Shown here one piece after another: positions 1 to 6,532 of a stretch of 9,695 bases of DNA. A model generated the notes under the pieces. The model had not been told where the DNA came from. It worked only from the letters and a program-made list of their open reading frames with translations, and did no database searches. The DNA is from an uncultured Burkholderiales bacterium (lineage in GTDB: Bacteria > Pseudomonadota > Gammaproteobacteria > Burkholderiales > Burkholderiaceae_C). The stretch covers positions 1-9,695 of the forward strand of contig CAJBLW010000316.1 of NCBI GenBank assembly GCA_903953985.1. The letters are read 5' to 3'. Both the position numbers and the translations under genes were made by a program. Positions within the stretch are counted from its first letter, which is position 1. The number at the start of each line of letters is the position of its first letter.

Positions 1-125
1 CCAAGCCCCCCACTCAAGACTTGTGCGACAATAACTACCGTTGTGGCCGCCAGTTGCCGCAACATCAGCACTTCTGCTGGGGCCTGACCCAGGCAACGCT
101 CAAAACAAGCGCCTGTGGCTTCCAT
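1..125 (-). CDS. Possible 5' part of a divergent gene, cut by the window edge
   Basis: On the minus strand an ATG at 125 opens a frame with no stop to the window edge (41 codons). The peptide begins MEATGACFERCLGQAPAEV and continues with a helical stretch rich in Leu, Val and Ala. An AAGG lies 5 bases before the ATG (131-134), a fair ribosome binding site. The N-terminus would suit a small helical regulator, for instance a MarR-like winged-helix protein, but that is only an impression and no family motif is visible. There is a competing reading: the plus strand is open from 3 to a TGA at 174-176 in the exactly antisense register. That reading has somewhat higher third-position GC but gives an odd Cys- and His-rich peptide that I do not recognise. 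The segment may also be non-coding. Confidence 0.28.
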   Translation of the reverse strand, partial: MEATGACFERCLGQAPAEVLMLRQLAATTVVIVAQVLSGGL

Positions 126-215
126 GCCCACCTTAAGATTTATCGGCCAACACTGGACACTGCCAACAGCAGTTGAATGAGCCGATACCCGCGCCGGACA
201 TGGCGCTCTGTAAAA

Positions 216-2087
216 ATGAACTTTGAAGAATTGAATCTGGCTCCGGCCCTTATGCAAGCTGTGCGCGAGCTCGGCTACGACACCCCCACCCCCATCCAGG
301 CCCAAGCCATTCCTGCCGTTCTGGCTGGACAAGACTTGCTGGCTGGCGCCCAAACAGGCACCGGCAAAACTGCCGCGTTCACACTGCCCATGCTGCACAA
401 GCTGAGCTTGAATGAGCCGGGCAAAAACCGCTTTGGCGGCAAAGCCATTCGCGCTTTGGTGCTGACACCCACCCGCGAATTGGCCGCCCAGGTCGAAGAG
501 TCGGTGCGCGACTATGGCAAATACCTGCAACTCGACTCCACCGTGATTTTTGGTGGCGTGGGCATGAACCCGCAAATCAGCAAGATCAAACGCGGCGTGG
601 ACATTTTGGTGGCCACACCCGGCCGTTTGCTGGACCTGCAAGGCCAAGGCTTCCTGGACTTGTCCAGCATCGAAATTTTGGTTCTCGACGAAGCTGACCG
701 CATGTTGGACATGGGCTTTATCCATGACGTGAAAAAAGTGCTGGCCCTGGTGCCCAAAGACAAGCAAAGCTTGCTTTTCTCGGCCACCTTCAGCGACGAG
801 ATTCGCGAATTGGCGGCCAACTTGCTCAAAAATCCGCAGAGCATCCAGGTCACCCCCAGCAACACCACCGTACAGCGTATCTCGCAAGTGATCCACCCCG
901 TGGGCCGCAGCAAGAAAAAAGACGTGCTGCTGCACATCATCCAAAAACACGACTGGAGCCAGGTGCTGGTGTTCACCCGCACCAAATTTGGTGCAAACAA
1001 TGTGGCCGACTTCCTGACCAAAAACGGCGTGAAGTCCATGGCCCTGCACGGCAACAAGAGTCAGACGGCCCGCACGCAAGCGCTGGCCGGCTTCAAGAGC
1101 GGCGAGATACGCGCTTTGGTGGCCACCGACATTGCTGCGCGCGGCATTGACATCGAAGACTTGCCACATGTCGTGAACTTTGAAATCCCGAACGTCTCGG
1201 AAGACTATGTGCACCGCATTGGCCGCACCGGCCGCGCCGGTGCCAGCGGCGAAGCGGTGAGCTTGGTGTGTCTGGATGAAGAAGGCTTCATGATGGACAT
1301 CGAGCGCTTCACCAAGCAAGAAATTCCAGTGCAATTGCTCGAAGGCTTTGGCCCCGATGCGGGCGAAGTGGCCGAACCCATCGCCATGGGTCGCCAGACC
1401 CTGTGGGGCGGCGCAGGCAAGCCCCCCAGCCGTGATGTGATGGCCGCAGCCGCCAAGGCGGCACGCAGCGACATGATGCAACGCATCCGTGACAACAAAG
1501 TGGCTGTTGGCGGTGGCGGTGGTGGCGGTCAAGGCCCGCGCCAAGCTCGCGGTGATGGCGCAGCACGTCCATCGCGTAACGGCCCTCCGCCATCCCGCCG
1601 AAATGGGCCGCAGGGCCCACAAGGCGCCCCGCGCTTTGAAGGTCAGGGCGACGGCCGCCGCGAAGGTGGCAACCGTGAAGGTGGCGGTCGTGGCCAAGAG
1701 CAACGGGGAGATCCCCGTTTTGACCACCGTGGCGATGGCCAAGGCCGTCCAGCACCGCGCGGTCCTCGTCCTGAAGGTCGCGGTCCAGGTCGCGGCCCAC
1801 AGGGTGGCAACGGCGGCGGCGAATACGCCGGTGATCAAGACCGCCGACGCGACGATGGCGACGAGTTGCCTCGCCACATCGACCCCTTGAAAACCACGCA
1901 ATTTGCGCGTCTGGACTTGCCTAACCGCAAGCCCGTTCGCACCAGCGGCCAACCCGATCCGACCCGCACCAGCATCGACAGCTTGGCCAGCGGTGGTCGC
2001 CGCCATGGTGGCGGCGGTGGCGGTGGCGGCTACGGCGGTGGCAACCGTGGAGGCAATGGCGGCGGTGGCCGTGGCTTCGGACGCTGA
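216..2087 (+). CDS. rhlE: DEAD-box ATP-dependent RNA helicase, RhlE type
   Basis: This is an ATP-dependent RNA unwinding enzyme of the cytoplasm, a family linked to ribosome assembly and RNA turnover. The 623-residue protein shows the DEAD-box motifs in order: a Q motif with TPTPIQAQAIP near 23-33, Walker A AQTGTGKT at 45-52, PTRELA at 85-90, TPGR at 134-137, DEAD at 158-161, SAT at 189-191, ATDIAARGIDI at 303-313 and HRIGRTGR at 333-340. After about residue 430 comes a disordered tail of some 190 residues made of Gly runs, RGG-like repeats and Pro/Arg/Gln, interrupted near 573-591 by a more ordinary segment containing GQPDPTRTSIDSL. The start at 216 is chosen because the family begins with MNFEELNLAP. 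An in-frame ATG at 177 would add 13 Arg-rich residues of no family character. No good Shine-Dalgarno is seen before either start. The gene is monocistronic, ending in a strong terminator. RhlE is preferred over SrmB or DbpA because of the core wording and the Gly/Arg tail. Confidence 0.95.
   Translation: MNFEELNLAPALMQAVRELGYDTPTPIQAQAIPAVLAGQDLLAGAQTGTGKTAAFTLPMLHKLSLNEPGKNRFGGKAIRALVLTPTRELAAQVEESVRDYGKYLQLDSTVIFGGVGMNPQISKIKRGVDILVATPGRLLDLQGQGFLDLSSIEILVLDEADRMLDMGFIHDVKKVLALVPKDKQSLLFSATFSDEIRELAANLLKNPQSIQVTPSNTTVQRISQVIHPVGRSKKKDVLLHIIQKHDWSQVLVFTRTKFGANNVADFLTKNGVKSMALHGNKSQTARTQALAGFKSGEIRALVATDIAARGIDIEDLPHVVNFEIPNVSEDYVHRIGRTGRAGASGEAVSLVCLDEEGFMMDIERFTKQEIPVQLLEGFGPDAGEVAEPIAMGRQTLWGGAGKPPSRDVMAAAAKAARSDMMQRIRDNKVAVGGGGGGGQGPRQARGDGAARPSRNGPPPSRRNGPQGPQGAPRFEGQGDGRREGGNREGGGRGQEQRGDPRFDHRGDGQGRPAPRGPRPEGRGPGRGPQGGNGGGEYAGDQDRRRDDGDELPRHIDPLKTTQFARLDLPNRKPVRTSGQPDPTRTSIDSLASGGRRHGGGGGGGGYGGGNRGGNGGGGRGFGR
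1992..2084 (+). repeat. Gly-codon-rich low-complexity repeat at the 3' end of rhlE
   Basis: This stretch is built from GGT/GGC codons interspersed with Arg, Asn, Tyr and Phe codons and encodes the last 31 residues of RhlE (GGRRHGGGGGGGGYGGGNRG followed by a GGNGGGGRGFGR end). A second run of seven Gly codons lies at 1509-1529. The repeats are in frame, so slippage by three or six bases would change tail length without breaking the gene. Such Gly/Arg tails commonly bind RNA without sequence specificity. Confidence 0.75.
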
Positions 2088-2110
2088 CACGCACTGACAC
2101 CTGAATTGAA

Positions 2111-2138
2111 AGAGCCCGCACATGCGGGCTCTTTTTTT
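2111..2138 (+). terminator. Rho-independent terminator after rhlE
   Basis: A perfect GC-rich stem AGAGCCCGC (2111-2119) pairs with GCGGGCTCT (2124-2132) across the four-base loop ACAT, and seven T residues follow (2132-2138). It lies 23 bases after the rhlE stop. The minus-strand cupin gene ends at 2152 on the other side. Read from that strand the hairpin is followed by only three T residues, so it may serve that gene too, but less efficiently. Confidence 0.93.
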
Positions 2139-2151
2139 GTCTCGGTGAAAC

Positions 2152-2535
2152 TCAATCGCGCACGAACAAGGTCACCAAGGGATGAGGCCCGACCTGACGG
2201 CTCCAATGCCCGTGGACCGTGGCATCAAAAATGACCCCCTCGGGCAAGGTGTCGGCCGAGTAGAAAAACTCGCCCGGGCCAAAAATGCGCGAGCTGCCGT
2301 CTTGCAAAAAGATCTCCATCTGCCCCCCCAGAACAAATAACCACTGCGGGTTGCCGGTGCAATGGAAGCTGCTGCGAAAACCCACCGGGCTCTGGCGCAA
2401 CTGGCACCCTGTTGCGGACATCAGGGCCGACAGCTGGCTTTGGGGCGTGCCTTCAGGCAAGGGGATGAACTCATCCCGAAAACGGGCGCGGCCATCGGTG
2501 TCGGTGAAGAGAATGGGTTTTATGAGTTGGGTCAT
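2152..2535 (-). CDS. Small single-domain cupin-fold protein
   Basis: This encodes a 127-residue protein with a likely cupin beta-barrel. The central part has the typical alternation FRSSFHCTGNPQWLFVLGG (53-71), then MEIFLQDG, the turn FGPGEFF (85-91) and a closing strand ending in VTLFVRD. The motif-1 pattern of two His and a Glu is incomplete: H58 is present, but W65 and L70 sit in the region where metal ligands are usual. H108 and H110 lie near the second motif. Metal binding and catalysis are therefore uncertain, and a ligand-binding role is possible. The start at 2535 (MTQLIKPILF) is preferred. A GTG at 2595 would add 20 residues with no sign of conservation. No strong Shine-Dalgarno precedes either. 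The gene is divergent from the sugar-acid operon and converges on rhlE. Its substrate is unknown. Confidence 0.75.
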   Translation of the reverse strand: MTQLIKPILFTDTDGRARFRDEFIPLPEGTPQSQLSALMSATGCQLRQSPVGFRSSFHCTGNPQWLFVLGGQMEIFLQDGSSRIFGPGEFFYSADTLPEGVIFDATVHGHWSRQVGPHPLVTLFVRD

Positions 2536-2753
2536 GGCGGCATGTCCGAATAAGGGGGAATGCAAATGAAGCTTCGATTGTCGCCGAGCCAACACGACAC
2601 AAGGGTAAATCTGAGGAAGAATACGACCTCAATGGTGTGATGATCTCAGTCATTGCGTGAAATTTTTGATGGCAGACACCTGCCTCGAACAGTCGCAATT
2701 TTGCTGGGCACCACCGAGGCAATCCCCAAACACTCAACTGATCAGAGAACAAG
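2536..2753. promoter_or_regulatory. Divergent intergenic region, probable promoter zone
   Basis: These 218 bases separate the cupin gene from the first gene of the six-gene operon. They are the only sizeable non-coding stretch upstream of that operon and must be the default place for its promoter. The stretch is AT-richer than its flanks (for instance GAAATTTTTGAT near 2659-2670). I could not find a convincing sigma-70 -35/-10 pair. Short inverted pairs are present at 2630-2655 (CAATG with CATTG, and ATGA with TCAT) but their centres differ, so they do not make one clean operator. The start codon at 2754 is preceded by only a weak purine-rich GAGAACAAG. Confidence 0.4.
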
Positions 2754-3731
2754 ATGACCTCTAAACCCGATGTCCTGGCCGTGGCCAAACTGCAACCTTT
2801 TTATTTGCAGGCCCTGCAAACCTTGTACACCGTACACGACCGCACCCACACCCAAGACCCAACCGCTTTCGCGGCCCTGGCCCCGCGAATCGTGGGCGTG
2901 GCAGGCACTGGCGAAGCCAGCGTGCCCAGCAGCCTGCTCGCGCAATTGCCCAACGCCAAAGTGGTGTCGGTGTTTGGGGTGGGTTATGACGGTGTGGATG
3001 TGCCCGCCGCCATCGCGCACGGCATTCCCGTCACCCACACCCCCGATGTGCTGACCGACGATGTGGCCGATCTGGCCATGGGTTTGGTGCTGTCGGTAGG
3101 GCGCGGCATACCTCAGGCCGACCAATTTGTGCGCGCAGGCCGCTGGCCTGCAGGGCCCATCGCGCTGGCCCGAAAGGTCTCCGGTGCCCGCATGGGCATC
3201 GTGGGGCTGGGGCGCATTGGCAAAGCCATTGCCCAGCGTGCCAAGGCCTTTGGCATGTCGATCGCTTACACCGCCCGCTCCGAAAAACCGGACTCTGGTT
3301 TGACTTTTTACCCCACGGCTGCCGCTCTCGCCGCTCAGGTCGACTTTCTGGTGGCCATCACGCCTGGTGGCGCTGGCACGCTGCATCTGATCAACGCCGA
3401 GGTGCTGCAAGCATTGGGCCCACGTGGCTTTTTGATCAATGTAGCGCGGGGCAGCGTGGTGGACGAAACCGCCCTGATCGCCGCCCTGCAAGACGGCACC
3501 ATCGCCGGTGCGGGTCTGGACGTGTTTGCCAACGAGCCGCAGGTTCCCGAGGCTCTTTGGTCTTTGCCCAACGTGGTGCTGACGCCGCACATGGCCAGCG
3601 CCACCACCGAAACCCGTCAAGCCATGGCGGACCTGGCCTTTGCCAACATGCAGGCGGGCATCAACGGCCAGCCCCTGCGCTCACCTGTGCCCGAATGCAT
3701 GGGCATGGGTGCAGGTTCACAAGGCCGCTGA
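2754..3731 (+). CDS. D-2-hydroxyacid dehydrogenase (2-ketoaldonate / glyoxylate-hydroxypyruvate reductase type)
   Basis: This is an NAD(P)H-dependent enzyme of the D-isomer-specific 2-hydroxyacid dehydrogenase family, 325 residues, the usual length. The nucleotide-binding motif is MGIVGLGRIGKAIA (147-160). The catalytic triad is visible: Arg232 in NVARGSVVDE, Glu261 in LDVFANEP and His279 in VVLTPHMASAT. Arg175 and nearby Lys178 after the second Rossmann strand (AYTARSEKP) suggest a preference for NADPH; this is an inference from charge. In the GhrB/TkrA group, enzymes of this type reduce 2-keto-D-gluconate to D-gluconate and 2-keto-L-gulonate to L-idonate. Standing two bases before gluconokinase and in one operon with idnO and idnD, that activity is more likely here than serine-pathway glyoxylate reduction, but sequence alone does not settle the substrate. 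It is the first gene of the operon. Confidence 0.88.
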   Translation: MTSKPDVLAVAKLQPFYLQALQTLYTVHDRTHTQDPTAFAALAPRIVGVAGTGEASVPSSLLAQLPNAKVVSVFGVGYDGVDVPAAIAHGIPVTHTPDVLTDDVADLAMGLVLSVGRGIPQADQFVRAGRWPAGPIALARKVSGARMGIVGLGRIGKAIAQRAKAFGMSIAYTARSEKPDSGLTFYPTAAALAAQVDFLVAITPGGAGTLHLINAEVLQALGPRGFLINVARGSVVDETALIAALQDGTIAGAGLDVFANEPQVPEALWSLPNVVLTPHMASATTETRQAMADLAFANMQAGINGQPLRSPVPECMGMGAGSQGR

Positions 3732-3733
3732 AC

Positions 3734-4273
3734 ATGCCCGCACTGCGGCTCATCGTCATGGGTGTCTCGGGCTGTGGCAAATCCACCGTGTCGCAGGCCC
3801 TGGCTGAGCGTTTGGGCCTGGACATGGTCGATGGCGATGACCTGCACCTACCCGAAAGCGTAGCCAAGATGCGGTCTGGTGTTGCCCTTCAAGACGTCGA
3901 CCGCTGGCCTTGGCTGGACCGCATTGGCGGCCACTTGGCGGGCAGCCCCGAAGCAGGCCCCGGCCGTGTGGTGGCTTGCTCGGCGTTGCGCCGGGCCTAC
4001 CGCGATCGCATCCGTGCCCGCGCGGGCGAGGTCTGTTTTGTGTTCCTGAAGGGCGATTTCGAGCTGATCGCTCAGCGCATGCGCCAACGCGTCGGCCATT
4101 ACATGCAGGCCGGGTTGCTTGACAGCCAGTTCCAGACCCTTGAAACACCCGGGCCAGAAGAGACCGACGTGATCACCCTGAACATCACCGATCCGGTTGA
4201 GTCGCTGGTAGAGCAGGCATTGGCCGCCTTGCAGGCCCATCGAAGCAGCTTGGCGCTGCACACCTCTTTTTGA
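3734..4273 (+). CDS. gntK: Gluconokinase, GntK family
   Basis: This cytoplasmic kinase phosphorylates D-gluconate with ATP to 6-phospho-D-gluconate, feeding the Entner-Doudoroff or pentose phosphate routes. The protein has 179 residues, typical for the small GntK/IdnK family. The P-loop GVSGCGKST is at 10-18. The family signature follows: DGDDLH at 33-38, KMRSG at 45-49 and DVDRWPWL at 54-61 (compare the usual GD-LH-P, KM-SG, D-DR-PWL), then ACSALRRAYRDRIR at 81-94. The start at 3734 directly precedes the P-loop strand. Upstream in-frame starts as far as 3557 lie within the preceding gene and would add shadow sequence. It begins two bases after the stop of the dehydrogenase, with AAGG at 3721-3724 as the likely ribosome binding site, so translation is probably coupled. 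Confidence 0.93.
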   Translation: MPALRLIVMGVSGCGKSTVSQALAERLGLDMVDGDDLHLPESVAKMRSGVALQDVDRWPWLDRIGGHLAGSPEAGPGRVVACSALRRAYRDRIRARAGEVCFVFLKGDFELIAQRMRQRVGHYMQAGLLDSQFQTLETPGPEETDVITLNITDPVESLVEQALAALQAHRSSLALHTSF

Positions 4274-4294
4274 ATTTTTGACACAAGGACGCCC

Positions 4295-4633
4295 ATGTTC
4301 ATCCGCTGCGCATTTTTTCAAGGCCAGGTCAAACCTGGACTCGAAGACACATTCAACCGCTACATCCGTGACCACCTGGTGCCGCTGTGGACCCGCTTTC
4401 CTGGGGCCCAGGAAGTGCGTGTGCTGCGCCAAGTCGAAAGCGACACCAGCGACCCGCACTTTGGCATGGTGCTGGCTGTGCGCTACCCCAGCCGCGAGGC
4501 GATCGAGATCGCACTGGCCTCCGAAGTGCGCATGAAAAGCAAAGAGGTTTCCAAAGACATGATCGCCATGTTCGATGGCACTGTGTTCCACACGGTCTTC
4601 AGTGCAGAAGAATACGCAATGCCTACCGATTGA
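4295..4633 (+). CDS. Conserved-looking protein of unknown function, possible dimeric alpha/beta-barrel fold
   Basis: This encodes a 112-residue soluble protein with no signal peptide and no membrane segment. I do not recognise a named family. The order of segments looks like strand (FIRCAFFQGQV), long helix (about 18-38, DTFNRYIRDHLVPLW), strand (AQEVRVLRQV), strand (HFGMVLAVRYP), long helix (about 68-92, ending MIAMFDG) and strand (TVFHTVFSAEEY). That is the beta-alpha-beta-beta-alpha-beta pattern of ferredoxin-like dimeric barrels (EthD, Dabb, antibiotic-monooxygenase and rhamnose-mutarotase type). The clear ribosome binding site AAGGA (4285-4289) sits 5 bases before the ATG. It lies between gntK (21-base gap) and idnO (27-base gap), so it is co-transcribed with hexonate genes. 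A role as a small isomerase, a lactone or anomer handler, or a stress-response barrel is conceivable but not shown. Confidence 0.82.
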   Translation: MFIRCAFFQGQVKPGLEDTFNRYIRDHLVPLWTRFPGAQEVRVLRQVESDTSDPHFGMVLAVRYPSREAIEIALASEVRMKSKEVSKDMIAMFDGTVFHTVFSAEEYAMPTD

Positions 4634-4660
4634 CGCGTCATAGACTCCTCATATTCCACC

Positions 4661-5428
4661 ATGAACGTTCTGGACAACTTTCAACTCAAGGGCCGTCGTG
4701 CCCTGATCACCGGCTCTTCAGCCGGCATCGGCCTGGCGCTGGCCCAGGCGCTGGCGCAAGCCGGAGCCCATGTCATCTTGAACGGCCGCACCGCCAGCAA
4801 GGTTATGGCGGCGCAACAGGCCCTGCAAGCCGAGGGCATGTCGGCCAGCAACGCGGTGTTCGATGTGACCAATGCCGACAGCGTGCGCGCAGCCGTCGAG
4901 CAGATCGAGGCCGAAGGGCCCATCGACATCCTGGTCAACAACGCAGGCATGCAAATTCGCGGCCCTCTGCACGAGTACCAGGACGCCGACTGGCACATGA
5001 TCATGAAGACCAACCTGGACAGCGTGTACTACGTGGGCCAGGCAGTGGCCAAAAAAATGATTCCGCGTGGACGCGGCAAGATCATCAACATCTGTTCGGT
5101 GCAAAGCGAACTGGGCCGTCCCGGCATCGCACCCTACACCGCCACCAAGGGCGCGGTGAAGATGCTCACCAAAGGCATGGCGATTGACTGGGGCCAGTTC
5201 GGCATCAACGTCAACGGCATTGGCCCGGGTTACTTCAAGACCGAACTGAATCAGAAGCTGGTCGATGACCCGGCCTTCAGCAGTTGGCTGGTGGGCCGCA
5301 CGCCGAGTCGCCGCTGGGGCGATGTCGAGGACCTGGGAGGCGCGGCCGTGTTTTTGGCCTCGGATGCCTCGCGCTTCGTCAACGGCCACATCCTCTACGT
5401 CGACGGTGGCGTCACCGCCACACTTTAA
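4661..5428 (+). CDS. idnO: Gluconate 5-dehydrogenase / 5-keto-D-gluconate 5-reductase (SDR family)
   Basis: This is a short-chain dehydrogenase/reductase predicted to reduce 5-keto-D-gluconate to D-gluconate with NAD(P)H in the cytoplasm. It has 255 residues, a classical SDR length. The cofactor motif TGSSAGIG is at 17-24 and NNAG at 93-96. The catalytic tetrad is Asn119, Ser146, Tyr159 and Lys163 (YTATKGAVK). Arg43 after the second strand (LNGRTASK) is compatible with NADPH. The segment FGINVNGIGPGYFKTELN (180-197) closely matches what I know of IdnO/Gno proteins and sets it apart from generic FabG-type SDRs. The C-terminal LYVDGG at 245-250 is typical. The ribosome binding site before 4661 is weak. 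It is followed after 23 bases by idnD, as expected for the idonate pathway. Confidence 0.87.
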   Translation: MNVLDNFQLKGRRALITGSSAGIGLALAQALAQAGAHVILNGRTASKVMAAQQALQAEGMSASNAVFDVTNADSVRAAVEQIEAEGPIDILVNNAGMQIRGPLHEYQDADWHMIMKTNLDSVYYVGQAVAKKMIPRGRGKIINICSVQSELGRPGIAPYTATKGAVKMLTKGMAIDWGQFGINVNGIGPGYFKTELNQKLVDDPAFSSWLVGRTPSRRWGDVEDLGGAAVFLASDASRFVNGHILYVDGGVTATL

Positions 5429-5451
5429 AACCTTTTTCCAAAGACCGCACC

Positions 5452-6492
5452 ATGAAATCCGTTGTTTGCCATTCGGCCAAAGACCTGCGCATCGAACACA
5501 CCGAACTGCCCCCTTTGGGCGACCAACAGCTGCGCGTGAATGTGGCCTTTGGCGGCATTTGCGGGTCTGACCTCCACTATTACCAGCACGGCGGGTTTGG
5601 AACCGTTCGCATCAAGCAACCGATCGCCTTGGGCCATGAAATTTCGGGCGTGATCGATGGTTTCGGTTCGGGCGTTCAAGGTGCGGTCAAAGGCCAGCGT
5701 ATCGCCATCTCGCCCTCGCGCCCATGCGGCCATTGCCGTTTTTGCCAGGCAGGCCAGCACAACCATTGCCTGAACATGCGTTTTTACGGCAGCGCCATGC
5801 CCTTTCCGCACATCCAGGGCGCGTTCTCTGAGCAAATCATCATCGAGGGCTACCAAGCCCACCCGATTGCCGACCACCTGAGCCTGTCTGAAGCCGCTTT
5901 GGCCGAGCCTTTGTCGGTGGGGTTGCACGCCATACAACGCGCTGGCAGCGTGCTGGGCAAGCAGGTGCTGGTGACAGGCTGCGGCCCCATTGGCTCGTTG
6001 CTGATTGGCGCTTTGCGCCGAGCCGGTGCGGCGCGCATTGTGGCCGCCGACATCGCCGACTTGCCACTCAAGTGCGCCAAGGAAATGGGTGCAGACGAAA
6101 CCATCAATCTAAAAACCCGGCCCGAAGCGCTGGACAAATACAAGCTTGACAAAGGCCAGTTCGATGCCGTCTTCGAAGCCTCGGGCAGCGAAGCCGCATT
6201 GCGCGTGGGCTTGGACACCATCGTGCCGCGTGGCGTCTTAATCACTGTGGGCATGGGCGGCGACATCAGCCTGCCCATGACACAACTGGTGGCCAAAGAA
6301 GTGGATCTGCGCGGCACCTTCCGCTTCCATGCCGAATTTGCCACAGCCGTGCGCTTTTTGAACGAAGGCTTGGTCAATGGCAAACCGGTCATCACCGGCA
6401 TCTTGCCTGTGGAACGCGCCATTGAAGCCTTCGACTTGGCCGCCGACAAAAGCCAGTCACTCAAAGTACAGATTTCTTTTCAAAACGCCTGA
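5452..6492 (+). CDS. idnD: L-idonate 5-dehydrogenase, zinc-dependent MDR family
   Basis: This medium-chain zinc dehydrogenase is predicted to oxidise L-idonate to 5-keto-D-gluconate, reversibly, using NAD(P). It has 346 residues. Catalytic zinc ligands are visible as Cys37 (GGICGSDLHYY), His62-Glu63 (ALGHEISG) and Glu152 (LAEPLSVGLHA). The structural zinc site is complete with Cys92, Cys95, Cys98 and Cys106. The Rossmann motif GCGPIG is at 176-181, and Asp200 at the end of the next strand (VAADIAD) favours NAD over NADP. Assignment to IdnD rather than sorbitol or threonine dehydrogenase rests on the GSDLHYYQHGGFG wording (38-50) and the idnO and gntK neighbours. The start at 5452 gives the usual N-terminus; in-frame codons upstream lie within idnO. 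A substrate such as another polyol or aldonate cannot be excluded. Confidence 0.88.
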   Translation: MKSVVCHSAKDLRIEHTELPPLGDQQLRVNVAFGGICGSDLHYYQHGGFGTVRIKQPIALGHEISGVIDGFGSGVQGAVKGQRIAISPSRPCGHCRFCQAGQHNHCLNMRFYGSAMPFPHIQGAFSEQIIIEGYQAHPIADHLSLSEAALAEPLSVGLHAIQRAGSVLGKQVLVTGCGPIGSLLIGALRRAGAARIVAADIADLPLKCAKEMGADETINLKTRPEALDKYKLDKGQFDAVFEASGSEAALRVGLDTIVPRGVLITVGMGGDISLPMTQLVAKEVDLRGTFRFHAEFATAVRFLNEGLVNGKPVITGILPVERAIEAFDLAADKSQSLKVQISFQNA

Positions 6493-6532
6493 AAATCTGG
6501 CGGTTTCCAGACCTCTTTAGAAAGTTCTCACC

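Noticed and set aside
139..166. Minus-strand TTGGCA and GATAAA with 16-base spacing as a promoter for the edge gene
   Set aside because: Transcription would start at about 132, within the proposed ribosome binding site, so the placement does not fit the ATG at 125.
177..215. In-frame ATG at 177 as the start of rhlE
   Set aside because: It adds an Arg-rich leader of 13 residues unlike any helicase N-terminus, while MNFEELNLAP at 216 matches the family start. A weak ribosome binding site at both leaves some doubt.
2630..2655. Operator palindrome in the divergent region
   Set aside because: The CAATG/CATTG and ATGA/TCAT pairs have different centres and short arms. They match no operator consensus that I can name.
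2742..3620. 292-codon open frame on the minus strand
   Set aside because: It is antisense to the 2-hydroxyacid dehydrogenase, whose cofactor and catalytic motifs are complete. The antisense product is His/Gln/Gly-rich with no family features.
3848..4591. 247-codon open frame on the minus strand
   Set aside because: It lies antisense across gntK and the 112-residue gene and shows shadow-type composition. Both plus-strand genes are better supported.
4387..5187. 266-codon plus-strand frame overlapping the small gene and idnO
   Set aside because: The translation is rich in Arg, His and Gln with no motif, and it crosses the boundary of two well-supported genes in another frame.
6496..6511. Hairpin TCTGG / CCAGA between idnD and the broken SDR
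   Set aside because: It has only five base pairs, a six-base loop and no T run, so it is not a credible terminator.
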